A stretch of 64,000 nt of DNA, from the NCBI GenBank assembly GCA_003339415.1, contig PDHQ01000069.1, positions 94,883 through 158,882 of the forward strand, in the 5' to 3' direction. This DNA comes from Ophiocordyceps camponoti-saundersi (nom. inval.). Lineage: Eukaryota > Ascomycota > Sordariomycetes > Hypocreales > Ophiocordycipitaceae. Position 1 is the first letter of the stretch. Each line of letters opens with the position of its first letter. The notes beneath the pieces are model-generated. The model did no database searches and was not told where the DNA came from. It worked only from the letters and a program-made list of their open reading frames with translations. Positions 1 to 12,400 of the stretch are shown here, in pieces. The position numbers were made by a program, and so were the translations under genes.

Positions 1-183
1 GCGGATGCGCTGCGGCGGAGAGTATTGCGAGATTAGGTTAACTGTATTGGTAGAGAGCCATCTCTTGGTATATCGTTTCAACACTCATATGCTCTTGTTC
101 TTTTTTTCCATCTGAATTTGTTACCGCTCGCTCTCCCAAACGCCAAACACCAATGAAGCAAAATGCACGTCCGGAGCAAATCG

Positions 184-1270
184 TCACATGAGAACACAAC
201 TACCGCCGGCATCGCCCGGGGAAGAAGAAGAAGAAGTAGAAGAAGCAGGATGATAAGCCTCGAAATGAAGCTGCAAAGACTCGAGGTCTTCGAACTCGTC
301 GATGGAGACGTCACGGTAAGCATCCGCCTCGTCGTCGTCGTCGTCGTAGTGTGGTCTCCGAGCCTCGTCTTCGCAGTAGGGGCATAGCAAGGGCGCAAGC
401 CAGTCGCCGAGCGGGGGCGGGACGTGGTTTGCGATGGCGACGAGGGGAGAGATGATCGTCTTTGGAGTGGCTGACGAGGCTGACCGGGCTGGTGTTTCCC
501 ATGAGGAGGGTAGTGGTGGCTGTGGTGGTTTTGCTGTTGCGAGGTTGGTTGTCGTCGTTGTCGTAGATATAGATGTAGATGAACCGCTCATCGTCGTCAT
601 CGTCGTATTCATCTTTGGTAGAGAAACGGCCTCAACATCATGCCAAACAATATGCCCATCGCAAAAGTCGCAAACAAAGACGACATCTTCATCAGAGAAG
701 CGCTCAAAGGCGCCGACAGCCTCCACAGTCGCCGTCGTTCCCCCCCGACGGAGAAGGAGATAAGCGCCGAGGCAACGGGAAGAAGACTCGCGATCCGAGG
801 TGAAGATTCTCCGAGCAGCCCGGCACTGCGCCCGATGCAAATCCCTTTGAAGAGAATGCGTGTGCACCACCCAAACCGGATTGATAGGCCCGCCGCATCG
901 TGTCCAATCCTTGAGCGCAAAGACGAGATCTCGACATCGGGAGCGTAGCAATCGCAGCTCTTGAAGGGATTCGTCTGTTATGACGTATACACACACACAG
1001 TCAGTCAATCGAGAGAAAGAAAAAAAAAGCATGGGAAAGGGGGGAAAAAAACATACGGCGCCGATCAAGCTCGTAATGCGCCTGTCCATGAACCAAAGGC
1101 GCCAACTCCTGAAAATCCTTCCTCGCCTCGTCCAGCGCGTCGTCCAAAGCCTTTCTCTGCTCGTGCTCGTCGGCGCCCCAGTGTCGCTTGTCGGCTAAGT
1201 CGAGGATTCGTAGCCCATCGGCCAGAAGGAGCGCTATCGCCGCCAGCAGCGAGCCCACCGAGTCGGCCAT
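184..1270 (-). CDS. Hypothetical protein with Cys/His pairs and a C-terminal CaaX box
   Basis: Two exons, 1270-1057 and 974-184; the intron 1056-975 has donor GTATGT and acceptor AACAG and joins in frame (codon C|AC). The product is about 282 aa. I do not recognise the family. The N-terminal 70 residues are predicted helical and rich in Leu, Asp and Arg. A central stretch has FVCDFC followed by a His, and a low-complexity Ser/Thr tract. Near the C-terminus CPYC is followed about 40 residues later by LHFEAYH, a C2H2-like spacing. The last residues are GGSCVLM: CVLM fits the CaaX consensus, and X = Met favours farnesylation, so membrane attachment is inferred. The start is the ATG at 1270, which opens the upstream exon. 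Confidence is good that it is a gene, low for function. Confidence 0.75.
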
Positions 1271-2125
1271 GGGCGCTGTGGGCGTGGGCGCGTGGCACCA
1301 TTAGGAAGGACAATGAGAAGAAGGGGGAGAAAAAAATCAGCCGCTCATGATCCGGGGGTGGTGGATGCACGGGGGAGATAGAGGGTTTGGGGGGGGGATT
1401 GACAGAGTGGTATAGAGAGAAAGAGAGAGAGAGAAAGACAGAAAGAGCTGGAGGGAGACGAAAAGAGACGAGATGCTCTCAAAGACGGGACGACTATCCG
1501 TTTGGACGCGAGAAGAAGCTGGCACACACACACACACACTTACAGCGAGTGACTGGGCTGTAGCGGATTGCATGATAAGTGATAACCACTAACCGCCTAC
1601 CTACCTACACACTAACCAACGCCCCCTCTTCCCCTCCCCACCCTCCTGAGTCCTCGCCGTCCTCACTTCCTTCTCCGGCCCCCTCACCCCTATTAAACCT
1701 CCTCTCCCCCTCCAAAAAAACAAAACACTCACCTCGCACACCTACACAGCGAAATACCTAGTCAAGAGGCAAAAAGCCGCGGTTATAAATAGATCACACC
1801 TACCTACCTATTTTACAGGGTACATTAGGTACTCACACACTTAACGGAGGGGGGGGGGGCATGATTAACGACCTATCTGCCTAGCTATTCGTGGGATGTT
1901 CGCCGTCCACGAGTCGCGCGCCCCAAACTGGCTTCGAGTCATTCGCCCCCTATTGATGAGATAAGAGTCGTCTGTGCTGCAAACTTCGCCCCATCCCTTC
2001 CTTCATCTCCTGCGCGGAAAAAAAAAAAGAAAAACCGTCGCTTCTCTCTTACTTTTAACCGCCAGCTCTATGCCACTTGATCCCACCAGTGTAAACATAT
2101 TTGTGTATGTATATGGATGTCCGCC
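1271..2125. other. Intergenic region, simple sequence
   Basis: Holds the CT-rich leader of the minus-strand gene ending at 184 and the downstream region of the CLPTM1-family gene. It contains GA/CT microsatellite sequence (about 1408-1460), a poly-G run near 1849-1860 and TACC repeats. I see no gene. Confidence 0.6.
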
Positions 2126-4268
2126 TCATCGACGCCTCGTCGCTGTTCCGCCTCCGTCACGCCCAGTTGCCCGCCCCTTCTCCTCCTCCTCCTCCTCCTC
2201 TCGTCCTCTCTTCGCACCATCGTCACCCTCACCCTCCTCCTTCTTTTCCTCCTTCTTCTCTTCCCCATCTCCGCCTCCCTGCCCAAACTCATTCACCCGC
2301 GTGTAGTCCGTCCTATACGCCCAACGCTGGTAGATATAGACGAAAAAGATGATGTCGTCCCGAAATGTCGCCAGCCGATGCAGCACCGGCATCTTGATGG
2401 TAAACGCAAACAGGTCGTCGATGAAAGTGTTGAGAAACTTGTACATCATGGCCTTGCCCGGCATGTGTGCCACGCTCTTCAGCCGGTAGTTGATGTACAG
2501 CGATGGCACCATCATCAGGAACCCGTATGCGTAGACTGATCCCACCAGCGTCGTGATAACAAAAGAGTACCACGACTTGTGCGTCTCGTACACGAGAGAG
2601 TAGATGCCGTACGCCGCCAGTAGCGGGACCGCCACCGCGTACATGTACCGAAACGCCACCTGATCGTATTCTTTGGTCTTGGCCTCCGTCTCCGTCAGCT
2701 TGTGCTTGTCTTCCATCACGAGCCGCCACGGTAGTAAGGAGCCCGGCGCGGCAGCTCGCAGCCGCACGTTAACCACCGTCGTTATTTTCCACAGCTCGAT
2801 GAGGATGCCCACCCCTTGCGTGCCCAGGATCATCCAGCTCGTATTCTGCGAGTTGTCCAGCAGGTACAGGAAGATGATGGCTTGCATCACCACGTTGGCC
2901 AGGATTGATCGCACCGAGATGCCGACATTGTCCTTCTTCTTGCGGTAGTGCGCAATGTCCGAACCAAAAGCCAGCGTCTCCAGCACCAAGTGCGCCACCG
3001 TTACCACTGCCGTAATGGCCAGTAGGATCGGGTTCGTGTCCATGAAGATTTCCTTGACCATCTCAATCTCCGTTCCGTCACCGCCGCCGGGAAGCGAGGC
3101 ACCGAAAGCCGCCTGTCGCGCATTTTCCTTGGAGTTCGCCTCGATAGATGCCAGTATCTGAAACTGCCAAAACGCCATGTTCTTCAACTCAATATGCAGC
3201 GGAAGCTCCTTGACCGTCTCGTTGAGCACCGTCATGTGGCTTGTGAGCTGCCAGAAGGTGTTGACGAACAAAAGGGGATCTGGACGGCTCGTCAGCTACG
3301 CTAGACAGGATAATGTTCCGGCTGATGACAAACTCACAGTACCATCCGTTCTCACCGCTGCCATCCCGAGCTCCCGTTGTCTCGAGCCGCACAAACTGTC
3401 CAAGACCCGGATGCAGCTGAGAAAGATCCTTGACGCCCATGGCGGGAACAAAGGCGAAGCTGGCATTGGCATGGTAGTGGCTGGCGATGACGGGTCCGGC
3501 AGGAACCGGCTCTTCCGGCTCCTCATCTGACCGCGTGTCCAGCAGGTTGCGCGTCTTTGCCACTCGCTTCTTGGCAAGATATTGAGTCAGGGGGTGAACA
3601 AAGTGATATGCCTTATCCGAGTCGAAGCCAGCCTCGTGCGGGTCGAGTTGGCTGCCAGCGAGCCCGATGTAGAAGTGCCCCCAGAGCGTGCCGTTGTTCT
3701 GCACCGCTGGCGGAACGGTGAATTTGGTGTCAATGGTCCGCACGTCGGAACGATCGTCCATGCGAAAGCCATTTTCCTTCAGGACAACGTACTCAGCCGG
3801 CGTCTGCGCAATGGGCTTCGGGTTGAACGACGGTGACAGCGTCACCACTATGTCGACTAGACTATCCTGCGGCCAGATGGGCGCGATACGACGCGGAATC
3901 GACCGGTACTGTGCGCCTTCGTTGAGCGTCTTGGGTCGTAGTTGGTAGGGCGGAATGCCGTCCATGTTGGCGGCCACGGCGACGGGCCGTCCTGTTTCCG
4001 GATCGGTGACAGATACGGCACGCTGATCTTTGCGCATAACGAGCGAGATGATGAGATTCAGGCCCAGGTAGATGGCGATGCCGAACACGATCCGGTAGAG
4101 GTTGAAGCCCTGAGCCAGTCGTAAGGGGTGGATTCGCGTGAGGCCACGATAGAGGGAATCGGAACTTACGCCATTCTTCTTCTGCTGCTGCTGCTGCTGC
4201 TGAGGCACCGGCACCGGCACCGGCGGCTGCGTCTCAGGCTGACGTTTGCCGACCGTTGATGATGCCAT
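2126..4268 (-). CDS. CLPTM1-family multi-pass membrane protein
   Basis: Three exons: 4268-4170, 4109-3338 and 3279-2126. Introns 4169-4110 (GTAAGT/CTCAG, CTTAC branch) and 3337-3280 (GTGAGT/TCCAG) join in phase and give about 674 aa. The family (cleft lip and palate transmembrane protein 1) comprises ER/plasma-membrane proteins implicated in receptor or lipid trafficking. Recognisable segments are a first membrane helix after the poly-Gln stretch, the luminal region ending in GWYYPLLFVNTFW, and a C-terminal half with several hydrophobic helices around LEIWKI- and YGFLMMVPSLYINYR-like segments. The C-terminal tail is unusual, a run of Gly, Glu and Lys followed by Arg. The 60-nt first intron has no in-frame stop, so retention would simply add 20 residues. 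It lies upstream of the LOG gene with a 1.6 kb promoter region between them. Confidence 0.9.
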
Positions 4269-5845
4269 TGATGAATCTTTCCGCGTCCAAGTAGGGAGGG
4301 AAGGCGGTGATAGATAGACGGAGGTAGAGCTGCTCTTGCTTGGGGGTAGGCTCGATTCGGATCATTAGTAAGCCATCGAGAGGCCACGTGCCGAAAGGGG
4401 CTTGAATCTCTGAAAGGGTCTTGTCTGCAACATCTCGACGCTTGCGTTCTTATAAGGTAGGTGTCCATAGGTAATTATGCCTAACATTAAGCGCGACGAT
4501 ACGACATATCTAGGTTCATATTCATGACACAGGTACATGTAATACGCACCGTCGGTGTGAATGGCAGTCCCGTTGAGTCCTGCAACAAATGCGTGGTTGG
4601 CTAAACTTTCTCCAAAGCTCGCCTCCGCAAGCCGAGATTAGCGGTCGATGAGCTCAAGATGAGGCAGATATACAATGTAAATCATTGAAGGGGATATTAG
4701 AGCCCGTGGCGAAACCTTTACATACATACATACATACATACATAGGTATGTATGTACACTGCAAGTCATACATAGTACGGAGTTAATGAGAGCATTATTA
4801 TGTGATGTGATGCCGAGCGCGTTGAAGAATTATAGCTTTACTCTAGGACATTTACACACGTTAGCTATGTAAAATCGAGGCTCCAAGTCTTGTTCTGTGT
4901 GTCAGTTGTCCGTCACAGTCTTGAGTTTGCCCTCTGATTCTGTTCAACGCATGGGTTCCTCTCAGGTTCAACTCACCCAGTCTTTATGTACTACAAAAGA
5001 CGTCCCATGCTGACTCGCACCCCCATCTCTGCATCACGCACATTATCCTTCACCCTCACCCTGCCCATGTTCATTGACCCGCAGACCATGCTATTGAACA
5101 GTCCAATTTCCTTCCAAGCAATACCTCTTTCACTTTGTCTCGGGTTTTTTCCTTTGTCCTGCGAATAAAACAACCGGTCTGATTATCCAACGCTGACGGG
5201 CTTTCAACATCACGGCCGGGGAGGGTGGGTCCCCGCTCCCCGGCTCTCCGGCCGCTCTGTCGCAGACTCACGTGAAGCCCCCCCCCCCCTTTCTCCACAC
5301 CATCATCAATATCTCCATACCGTTACATGACTCAGCCCGGCGATAACGAACTAATACGACGACGACGACAGCCTCCGCCACGGAGACAACTTATGTAGAT
5401 AACTGCCAGGCACCGGCCTATACTCATGCATGTTTTGCTGCCCAAATACGAGCCGACTTATCCATTACCTCATCCATCTGCCACCATACGATTATTTCTC
5501 TTTGGATAATTCCTCGTGTCTCGCCTCCCCGGTCTCCCAGGCGGAAGCTGCCGTCGCCGTTGCTGTTTACATAAGCCCGGTCTGAATCACGTTGCCCTCC
5601 TTGGATCCGCCACCGTCTACCGGACGACCATCACATCCTCGGCCTGTTCCTCTTCTTCTTTGTCGTCTGTTCACTCACTTTATAATTCATACTTCTCCCT
5701 CCCACGACTACTTATAATCCTTCTTTCTCTTTCTTTCCCCCTTCTCATTCCATTCTTCTATCCCCCTCCTCTCAACTTCTTCTCGTTACATGTTGTCGCC
5801 CCCTCCGAAGAAACTCAACGGCTCGAGACTTAACCCTTCGTGACC
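4269..5845. other. Divergent promoter region between CLPTM1-like and LOG genes
   Basis: About 1.6 kb without a convincing gene. It contains a CATA repeat at about 4720-4746, a short poly-C run near 5280-5289 and, before the LOG start, a CT-rich leader at about 5640-5830 typical of fungal mRNA 5' ends. Small ORFs in the region lack coding character. Confidence 0.6.
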
Positions 5846-6608
5846 ATGCCTTCCGGTAACACCTCCAACGGCACTGCCTCCAACGGCACGACCCCGCCCA
5901 CTAAGATCTGCGTCTACTGCGGCGCCAGCGCGGGCATAAGTCCGGCTCATATGAAGATGGCGCGCGAGCTTGGCACCGCCATGGCTGCCAACAACATCCA
6001 GCTCGGTCAGCAACTTCACTTCCCTTTCTGGCTGACACAATCGAACTGACGAGAGTGCCCATAAAGTCTACGGAGGCGGCACAGTCGGCCTCATGGGTGA
6101 GGTGGCCAAGACACTATGCGAGTTGTCCGGCCCCGACGCGGTCCACGGCATAATACCAGAAGCGCTTGTCAAGTATGAGCGGGACAATACCTACCAAACG
6201 ACGAATGCAGACAACCAGCTCGTACCCGAACTTGCTCGGTACGGTCGAACGACCGTTGTCGCAGACATGCACACGCGGAAGAAGCTCATGGCCGAGGAAG
6301 TCTTCGCCGGCGGGCCCGGCAGCGGCTTCATCGCCCTAAGCGGTGGCTACGGCACCCTCGAGGAGATCTTCGAGACAATCACCTGGAACCAACTCGGTAT
6401 TCACAAGAATGGCATCTGCCTCCTCAGTGTCGACGGTTATTGGGATGGAATCGTCCAGTGGATAAACAATGCTGTACAGCAGGGCTTCGTCAAGGAGGCC
6501 AACAAGGACATCGTCGTCACTGCCACCACGGCGGAGGACGCTGTCAGAGCCTTGCGGGACTACAAGGTGTCCGATGCCATTTTCCAGCTCAAGTGGGGGA
6601 CGCAATAG
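5846..6608 (+). CDS. LOG-family cytokinin riboside monophosphate phosphoribohydrolase
   Basis: Two exons, 5846-6005 and 6067-6608; the intron 6006-6066 has GTCAGC and AAAG ends and a CTGAC branch. The product is 233 aa. The N-terminus ICVYCGASAG and the exon junction LVYGGGTVGLMG are LOG/lysine-decarboxylase-like signatures of the Rossmann fold. The catalytic motif, normally PGGYGTxxE, reads SGGYGTLEE, so the leading Pro is Ser while the Gly-Gly-Tyr-Gly-Thr and Glu are kept. LOG enzymes release free bases such as cytokinins from nucleoside 5'-monophosphates; in fungi the physiological substrate is often unproven. The start is the ATG at 5846 rather than a GTG two codons upstream. The gene converges on the proteasome gene, about 100 bp away. 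Confidence 0.92.
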
Positions 6609-6708
6609 GCCGTTGTTGGTAACTCATCCCCGGCGTTTCCCGGCGGCGTCATAGAAGACGGCTTTGCATCTAGAACAATAGAGAATCAACTCGTAACTTG
6701 AACGCCTT

Positions 6709-7638
6709 TCAGCTGTCCACCTCCATACTCTCACCCTCAGCGCCGCCACCGTCTCCACCGCTGCCTTGTGCCTCAGTTCCCAAGCTCTCCAGCCACGACT
6801 GCATCTCATCCCCGTCGTAAAGCTTGAAAGACTCGACGTTGCTGTTGGAACCAGTTTCGATGCCCACCAGGCCGACCGAGGTGTTGTCGAGAGTCAACTC
6901 CTTGTCTTGCACCAGACTCTCGCGCAGAGCCTTGAGACCGTGCTTGACCAGCTCTTCGCGTGAGCAGTCGGCAAAGGTGTCGATGTTGCGCTCGAGATAG
7001 GTGCGTGCCATCTGGGAGCGGGCGCCGATGGCAAAAGCCGTCATCTCCTCCGTCATGCCCGACGGCTGGAACTCGTACAGATGTGGGCCTTTCTCGTCGA
7101 CGCCTGCCACCAGAAGGCCGACGCCGTAGGGCCGCTTGCCGTAGAACTGGGTGTTGATCTGAGCCTTGTCGCCGATCATGCTGACCAGGGAGCGGATGGG
7201 CATTGCGCGACCAAATGTCAGCCGGTGGCCGAGGCACTGCTGCTTCATGAAATTTGAAAGAACGCGGGCGTCAGAGGTGAGGCCGGCAATGGCGATGCCG
7301 ACGTGCTCGTCGATGCAGAAGAGCTTTTTTTGGTACGAAGAGAGCTCTTCTGCGTTTCTCTGTCGCAGTTATGACTGCCGTTAGCCTCCACATTCACGGC
7401 GAAGAATCCAGATTCGAGTCCTCGCCAACCTTTACAGCGCAGAGTACGGCATGCGTCTTGCTGGCGATGCCGACAACGACGGAACCCTGCTTGACAGCCT
7501 CGGCCGCATACTCGATTTGGAAGATGCGGCCCTGAGGCGAGCTAGAAGGAGAGACACCAGTCAGCTTCCAGCAGTCGAGGGAGGAGATTGAGGAGCTCAC
7601 AAGGTGACGGAGTCGTTATCGTAGTTGTTTCGGAACAT
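6709..7638 (-). CDS. PRE5: 20S proteasome subunit alpha type-1 (alpha-6)
   Basis: Three exons, 7638-7601, 7541-7430 and 7359-6709; introns 7600-7542 (GTGAGC/TCTAG) and 7429-7360 (GTTGGC/CACAG-like, CTAAC branch). The product is 266 aa, the usual length for PSMA1/Pre5. It starts MFRNNYDND, then [19 protein letters not shown], the alpha-subunit N-terminal helix signature, then [10 protein letters not shown], and continues with [13 protein letters not shown] [12 protein letters not shown] and [12 protein letters not shown]. The C-terminus is an acidic, Gly-rich tail ending EVDS. The subunit forms part of the outer ring of the 20S core particle, which gates substrate entry. The second donor (GTTGGC) is atypical but required by the conserved reading frame. 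Confidence 0.95.
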
Positions 7639-8905
7639 TGTGACGCTCTCCGACCGCTAATCTGATCGGAGGTGTCGTCGTCTTGATCGATGAAGCAGGC
7701 AGCCTTTGAGCTTCGTAGGGGGGGGGGAGCTTGCTGCTCACGTAACGCCATGGGCGACAGGCTGGTACCCACCACTGGCCACCAGGATATCCACCTTTCA
7801 CCTTGGGGGCTGGAGTGAAGACAGCCGAAGATTCGCCGAGTGAAGCTATGGTATAGGGTAGGCTCGCTCGCTGGGACTGACAAGTGATATATAAAGGTGC
7901 TAGAAAACGATGTTCGATATGAATTGCTAAACGTTGATGAAGCCCCAGATACTCAGATACATTCATATGTGAGGGAGTCTCTTGAAGCATAGGTATGTAG
8001 ACAATCACATGAATGGTTGCCGAAGACGAAGGACAACCGTGATCACCAGCAACCTCTTTGATTGAACCCACTATCGAAGCCACCTCGACTTCAAGTTACC
8101 TGCATCTCGGAACCTTTGCAGTGCTACGCAGGATCGAAGCTCATGGAGCTAGTTCGAAAGAAGTCAATAGAATGAGAGATGAATGGGGATGGTGAGTGTC
8201 AAGACGGAACACGAAACAACTTTATCCTTACTACATACAGGTAAACAAGCTTGAGAAAAGCATCATTTCAGATATACGAAGGTCACGATCGGATTAGTGC
8301 CATGAATAATTCCTTCATTCCTAGTCGATGATGACTCCTGAATCAAGGGCAGTAAGTATGTTTGTATGGATTCCTGAGCTGCCGTACCGCTGCTAAAGAT
8401 CCGATCTTTGCTCATATCTTGGCGGCTTCTATTACCGGCATTCAGGCCTCGTCGGGTTCACTTCCCAAAAGTGCAAGGTCGAGCTCGTAGTATTGTCCAT
8501 GCATAGATAAGTAAGGGATTCCCTTGCATGTTGTTGACTTGGTGCCTGGTCTAGACGCGCTATCGATCCTTCTTCCGGTCTCTGTGGCCTGCCATCATAC
8601 ATCTATAAATCTACCCTTTTTCCTTTGATGAAGTGAGCTGAAATCATCATCAACTTATTAGCTTGCCTTGAATATCAGAAGTAGTCCCACGGAATCGTGC
8701 TTGCAGAGTCTTTCTTCTGGGCTTTCAGAACTCACTCGGCGGCACACCATACCCATCACATCACTTGCAGCTACTTGTACTCTCAGACACTCAGTAGTTA
8801 GCACCCACGGAGAAACGTCGTTCATCCATCGAAGACATTCCTTCGTTGCGGATGTCAACTCGGCCCGCTGCAAATTAAGAAACTCCTGGCTCCCAGCTCA
8901 CTACA
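7639..8905. other. Intergenic region
   Basis: About 1.3 kb between the proteasome gene and a secreted-protein gene. It contains a poly-G run at about 7719-7729. Open frames here are short and show no recognisable domain. I see no gene. Confidence 0.5.
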
Positions 8906-9433
8906 ATGAAGCGACTTAGGCTATGTCTCTTACTTGTTGCGTCAACCTATCTCCAGTCTGGCAGCGCCTTTCCAGCCGGCAACATCGGTTCCAGCGTGGT
9001 TGATCCTACCTCATTGGAAAGTTACATAAAAATCATCGAAAGAGAGGCTGACGCATACATTGCAAATGGCTATGGCGGAACTGGGAATCAAGCATTCCCA
9101 AATTTGGTTCACTGTCTGACCGGACTACCCCCTCAACCGATGCTTACTGCAGCAATCGATAGACCTGCTTTTCTCGAGCAGACCCTCGGCGGCGAGAAGA
9201 GGTATCGTGAGTTCTTGGGAAGGTTTCTGAAGAAGGACAAGGTCGTGCGTTTGACCGTTATGTCGAGAATCCAAGCCCCAGTGTCTCCCGTGTGCATGCC
9301 GGGCTCAACTCCGCTCGGACCGATGAAACGGCCAGTACGTTCGCCTAGCTGGGAACCACCCGAGCAGACATATCAAGTGATCAGTGCCTGGGATTTTCTT
9401 ACTCGCAAGGAATATCATGATATCGGTTATTAG
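8906..9433 (+). CDS. Predicted secreted protein, 175 aa, unknown
   Basis: Single-exon ORF from an ATG at 8906. Residues 1-21 form a signal peptide: basic MKRLR, a hydrophobic core LCLLLVAS and cleavage near GSA-FP. The mature part has two Cys (VHCLTG and SPVCMPG), many Pro in its last third and no membrane segment. I do not recognise the family. It stands alone in a gene-poor region, which is common for effectors and other lineage-specific secreted proteins. It may be an incomplete model, because the C-terminus reads through without an obvious domain end and a further protein-like reading frame appears about 500 bp downstream (9880-10135). Confidence 0.55.
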   Translation: MKRLRLCLLLVASTYLQSGSAFPAGNIGSSVVDPTSLESYIKIIEREADAYIANGYGGTGNQAFPNLVHCLTGLPPQPMLTAAIDRPAFLEQTLGGEKRYREFLGRFLKKDKVVRLTVMSRIQAPVSPVCMPGSTPLGPMKRPVRSPSWEPPEQTYQVISAWDFLTRKEYHDIGY

Positions 9434-12400
9434 CTAGAGGGGGCGCTTTGCTGCTCATTGAGGGCTTGAAATCACTTTGAACCGGGTAATTTTTGTTGAG
9501 CCTATTGTGTGTTATACGTGATAGACGAGCTAGTTCTATGTGATATACAATTCCCCTTCTTGACAGTTCGATCCGAGGATTTACTCCTCGTTTCATCTTT
9601 GTGAGCGGTGACAAAGATGTTAAGATCCATAGCATAAATTTCAGGGAAAGGGGTCCAAAGGCACTTCAACACGAAGTTCAGGTATGTAAAAGCATGCTTG
9701 ACAAAGCCGTTTACCTATGAATGACTGGAATAGAAAACAGTCCTCGTAAAGGACAACGGAAATAGACAACAATTCTCGTACATGTAAGTTACAGTGTATG
9801 ATGTATGTATGAGAGGACCCTCGCAGATCAAAATGGTCAAGGGTCTTACCTATCACAACTTAATTTCCCTTCAAGGGAATGATCCAAGGGATATTTTGCC
9901 GATCCTCATGCGGGTCATTTCTCGTATCGTTGAGCCTAAGAGGAGGCCTCGGCCGACAAGGTTGAAGCTGGTCCGCATCTCAACAACCTCGATGCGACAT
10001 GTGGGCAGAAATCTAATCTTCTTACCCCCTGGAATTTCGCCATTGAGGAGCTTGATGGGCCAAGTCTCGTCTACGAGAGTCTGTTTGATCTACGGCAAAC
10101 TACTTACCTACCAGACTTTATACAATAAACAGTCCCGCTATCGACTCCGGTTGTCATAACGTGGAGAATTAGGTAAAGCACTGAAGAGATAGATGGAACT
10201 TGCCTTGTTTTTTCTTTTGCTGTTTCCTCTCTTGTTTTAGAAACCAAGAATCCACGAGTCTAGACGGGCCGAACCGGCTTCATTGGTTTCAACACCACAA
10301 GGTCCGCGTACGGGAACTACGTGGGGGTGGCAGACTCCATCCAGGAACCAGCCCAAGTAAGATGCCGTCTGCCCTAACGAAAACAAGCAATCTAGATAGT
10401 TGGATAGTTCAAGAACATGGTACTTCCTGACTGACCTCACAGAGCTTCAGGAAACTTCTTTAAATCGTAGCGGACTGGAAAAGTTGAAGCGAGATGGGCG
10501 TTTTCCCATCAACTATCAAGTCGCGTTTTAAGCTTCATAACATCAAATTTCGTGAGAACAGCACCCTCGAGTTTCCAATGAATGTTTTCTACTGTCTGCG
10601 GACTTGGCTTTTTCTTCTGCTTCGTTCCCTGAAGAAAAAAGCTAGGAGGACTCGGGGAAGAAGGAACGCAGGGTAGAAAACAGTCGTATTTAGAGGAGTA
10701 TAACTCCAATTGTAGTTGGAAGAGCATCCTAAAGGTGGCGAAACCAGTGAAATTGCACGTAGAGTTTACTTGACATTACCTTTTGGCAGGAATATCCGGT
10801 TTCAGTAGCTACACACTGCAGGGGCAAATCCATTACCACGATGCTACCACGTCTTAAAAGTGGCTACCTGCCTAGGTATCTAATAACAGGTAGCAGCCTA
10901 TGAACATATACATCTCTTATGTTTCTCACATCTTACCGATCTATGTTGGCATAGCCACTTGTTCTTCTACTCAGGAAGCTTGGCTCTCGTGGGAGCCCAG
11001 CTCTTGATACGGAGGCCTTACTCCCCCTGCTTTCACCAGCAATGCTAATAAAAATCAAGTCAGATCATGTGAAAGGCATGCGCACTGCTTAGTTCACCCT
11101 TGTATGAATGACGATTTTGGATCCCGTATCAAAGCCGGTTATTCACGACGCAAGGCATCACTTCCTTCCTTTCTCTCCCCTGCGTTCAAGTCGGTTCGAG
11201 GCACCATCGGGACGTACATGGAGGCTGAAGGCAGGCAGGCGACGTCACTGCAATGCAATGCAATGCGTCCTAGAATAGTGCGGACGGTAGCAACAGGTAT
11301 GCAGTCATGCTTACCTAGGGCAGTAAGGTGCCGCATAGCTTCCGGACCATCAGCTTTAGTACGAGGCACATTATGTAGGAACGTGTAGAGCTTATGCAAG
11401 GCTATTAATGGAACTTTCCAGGTTCAAGGTCTACTGTTTTATTTGCATGTTCGGGCACCGTCTTCCTCGGGTGGACTAAAGCTAGGTAAAAAAAGGACGC
11501 ACTGATCGATGCCGAGACGGTTGAAGATGTGTTTTGAGGGTTGAGGATACGCCGTTAACCAATGCTGACGAAGAGGTTCTGAGAGAAGGGGAGCCTCTTT
11601 GTTATCGTCGTATCTGTCCTGATATTAGGGAAACTCACTGTATTGGATGGCATTAATCCCGTCATAGGTTCAATATTGCCTCATTGTCTTTCATACACTG
11701 TTTTGAAAGGAAAGATGAGGTCAAAAGATCAGTCACTTAGTGCCCATTCATGACCCTGCTCTCCTGTTATCAAATCCTCAGCCTTTCTTAGCCTGTGTTG
11801 AGGTAAAGTGAGAGATAGAGTTAAGGTAGGGAGGTATGTCCTGAAGGTGGCAACTTGCCAGAACAATAAAGCCTCATCAGTGAACTAGGCGGAATCGAAG
11901 CTAGTACTGATATTCACTCACTTCGGATCAACGGGAACATCAGAGACGAACAGATGTTTAGCTCTGGGTTCGGCGGAGAATAGCCGACGCTATGGCAGCT
12001 TCGGAGCTCACATGGCTTCGCTGTTGAACCCTGATAATTAGCTCATGACCGGAAAGACAAAGTCGACGACAGACTCATATCAGAGAACAGATACGGGAGA
12101 ACGGAGTTGTTGAAGGACGTTTCTTTTGTTCCAACTTCCCAACAACATTTAGTAGAAATGCCTTGCTCAAAACTGGAAGACGAGGTTGAGAAAAGCTCCT
12201 TACATCAACATACAGTGACTAGACGTGCGAGAGCTCCGGTGACAAGGCAAAAAACAGCTCGCCAGCAGAATTATATCAACGCATCTGCAAGGGCCTAGAG
12301 GTGGATCCTTTGTAAACTAGACTATGACTGACATCGAGAGAGAGAGAGAGAGAGAGGGAAACAGAGAAAGAGAAGGGGAGAGGGAGAGTGGGAGAAGGAG

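Noticed and set aside
1579..1761. Pro/Ser-rich 60-aa plus-strand ORF
   Set aside because: Low-complexity CT-rich DNA in the leader region of a minus-strand gene; no coding evidence.
7380..7440. Sequence resembling a tRNA B box (GATTCGAGTCC)
   Set aside because: It lies in a proteasome-gene intron and lacks an A box or a cloverleaf.
10200..11400. Several 60-95 aa ORFs on both strands
   Set aside because: No signal peptide, domain, splice continuity or promoter signal; length expected by chance.
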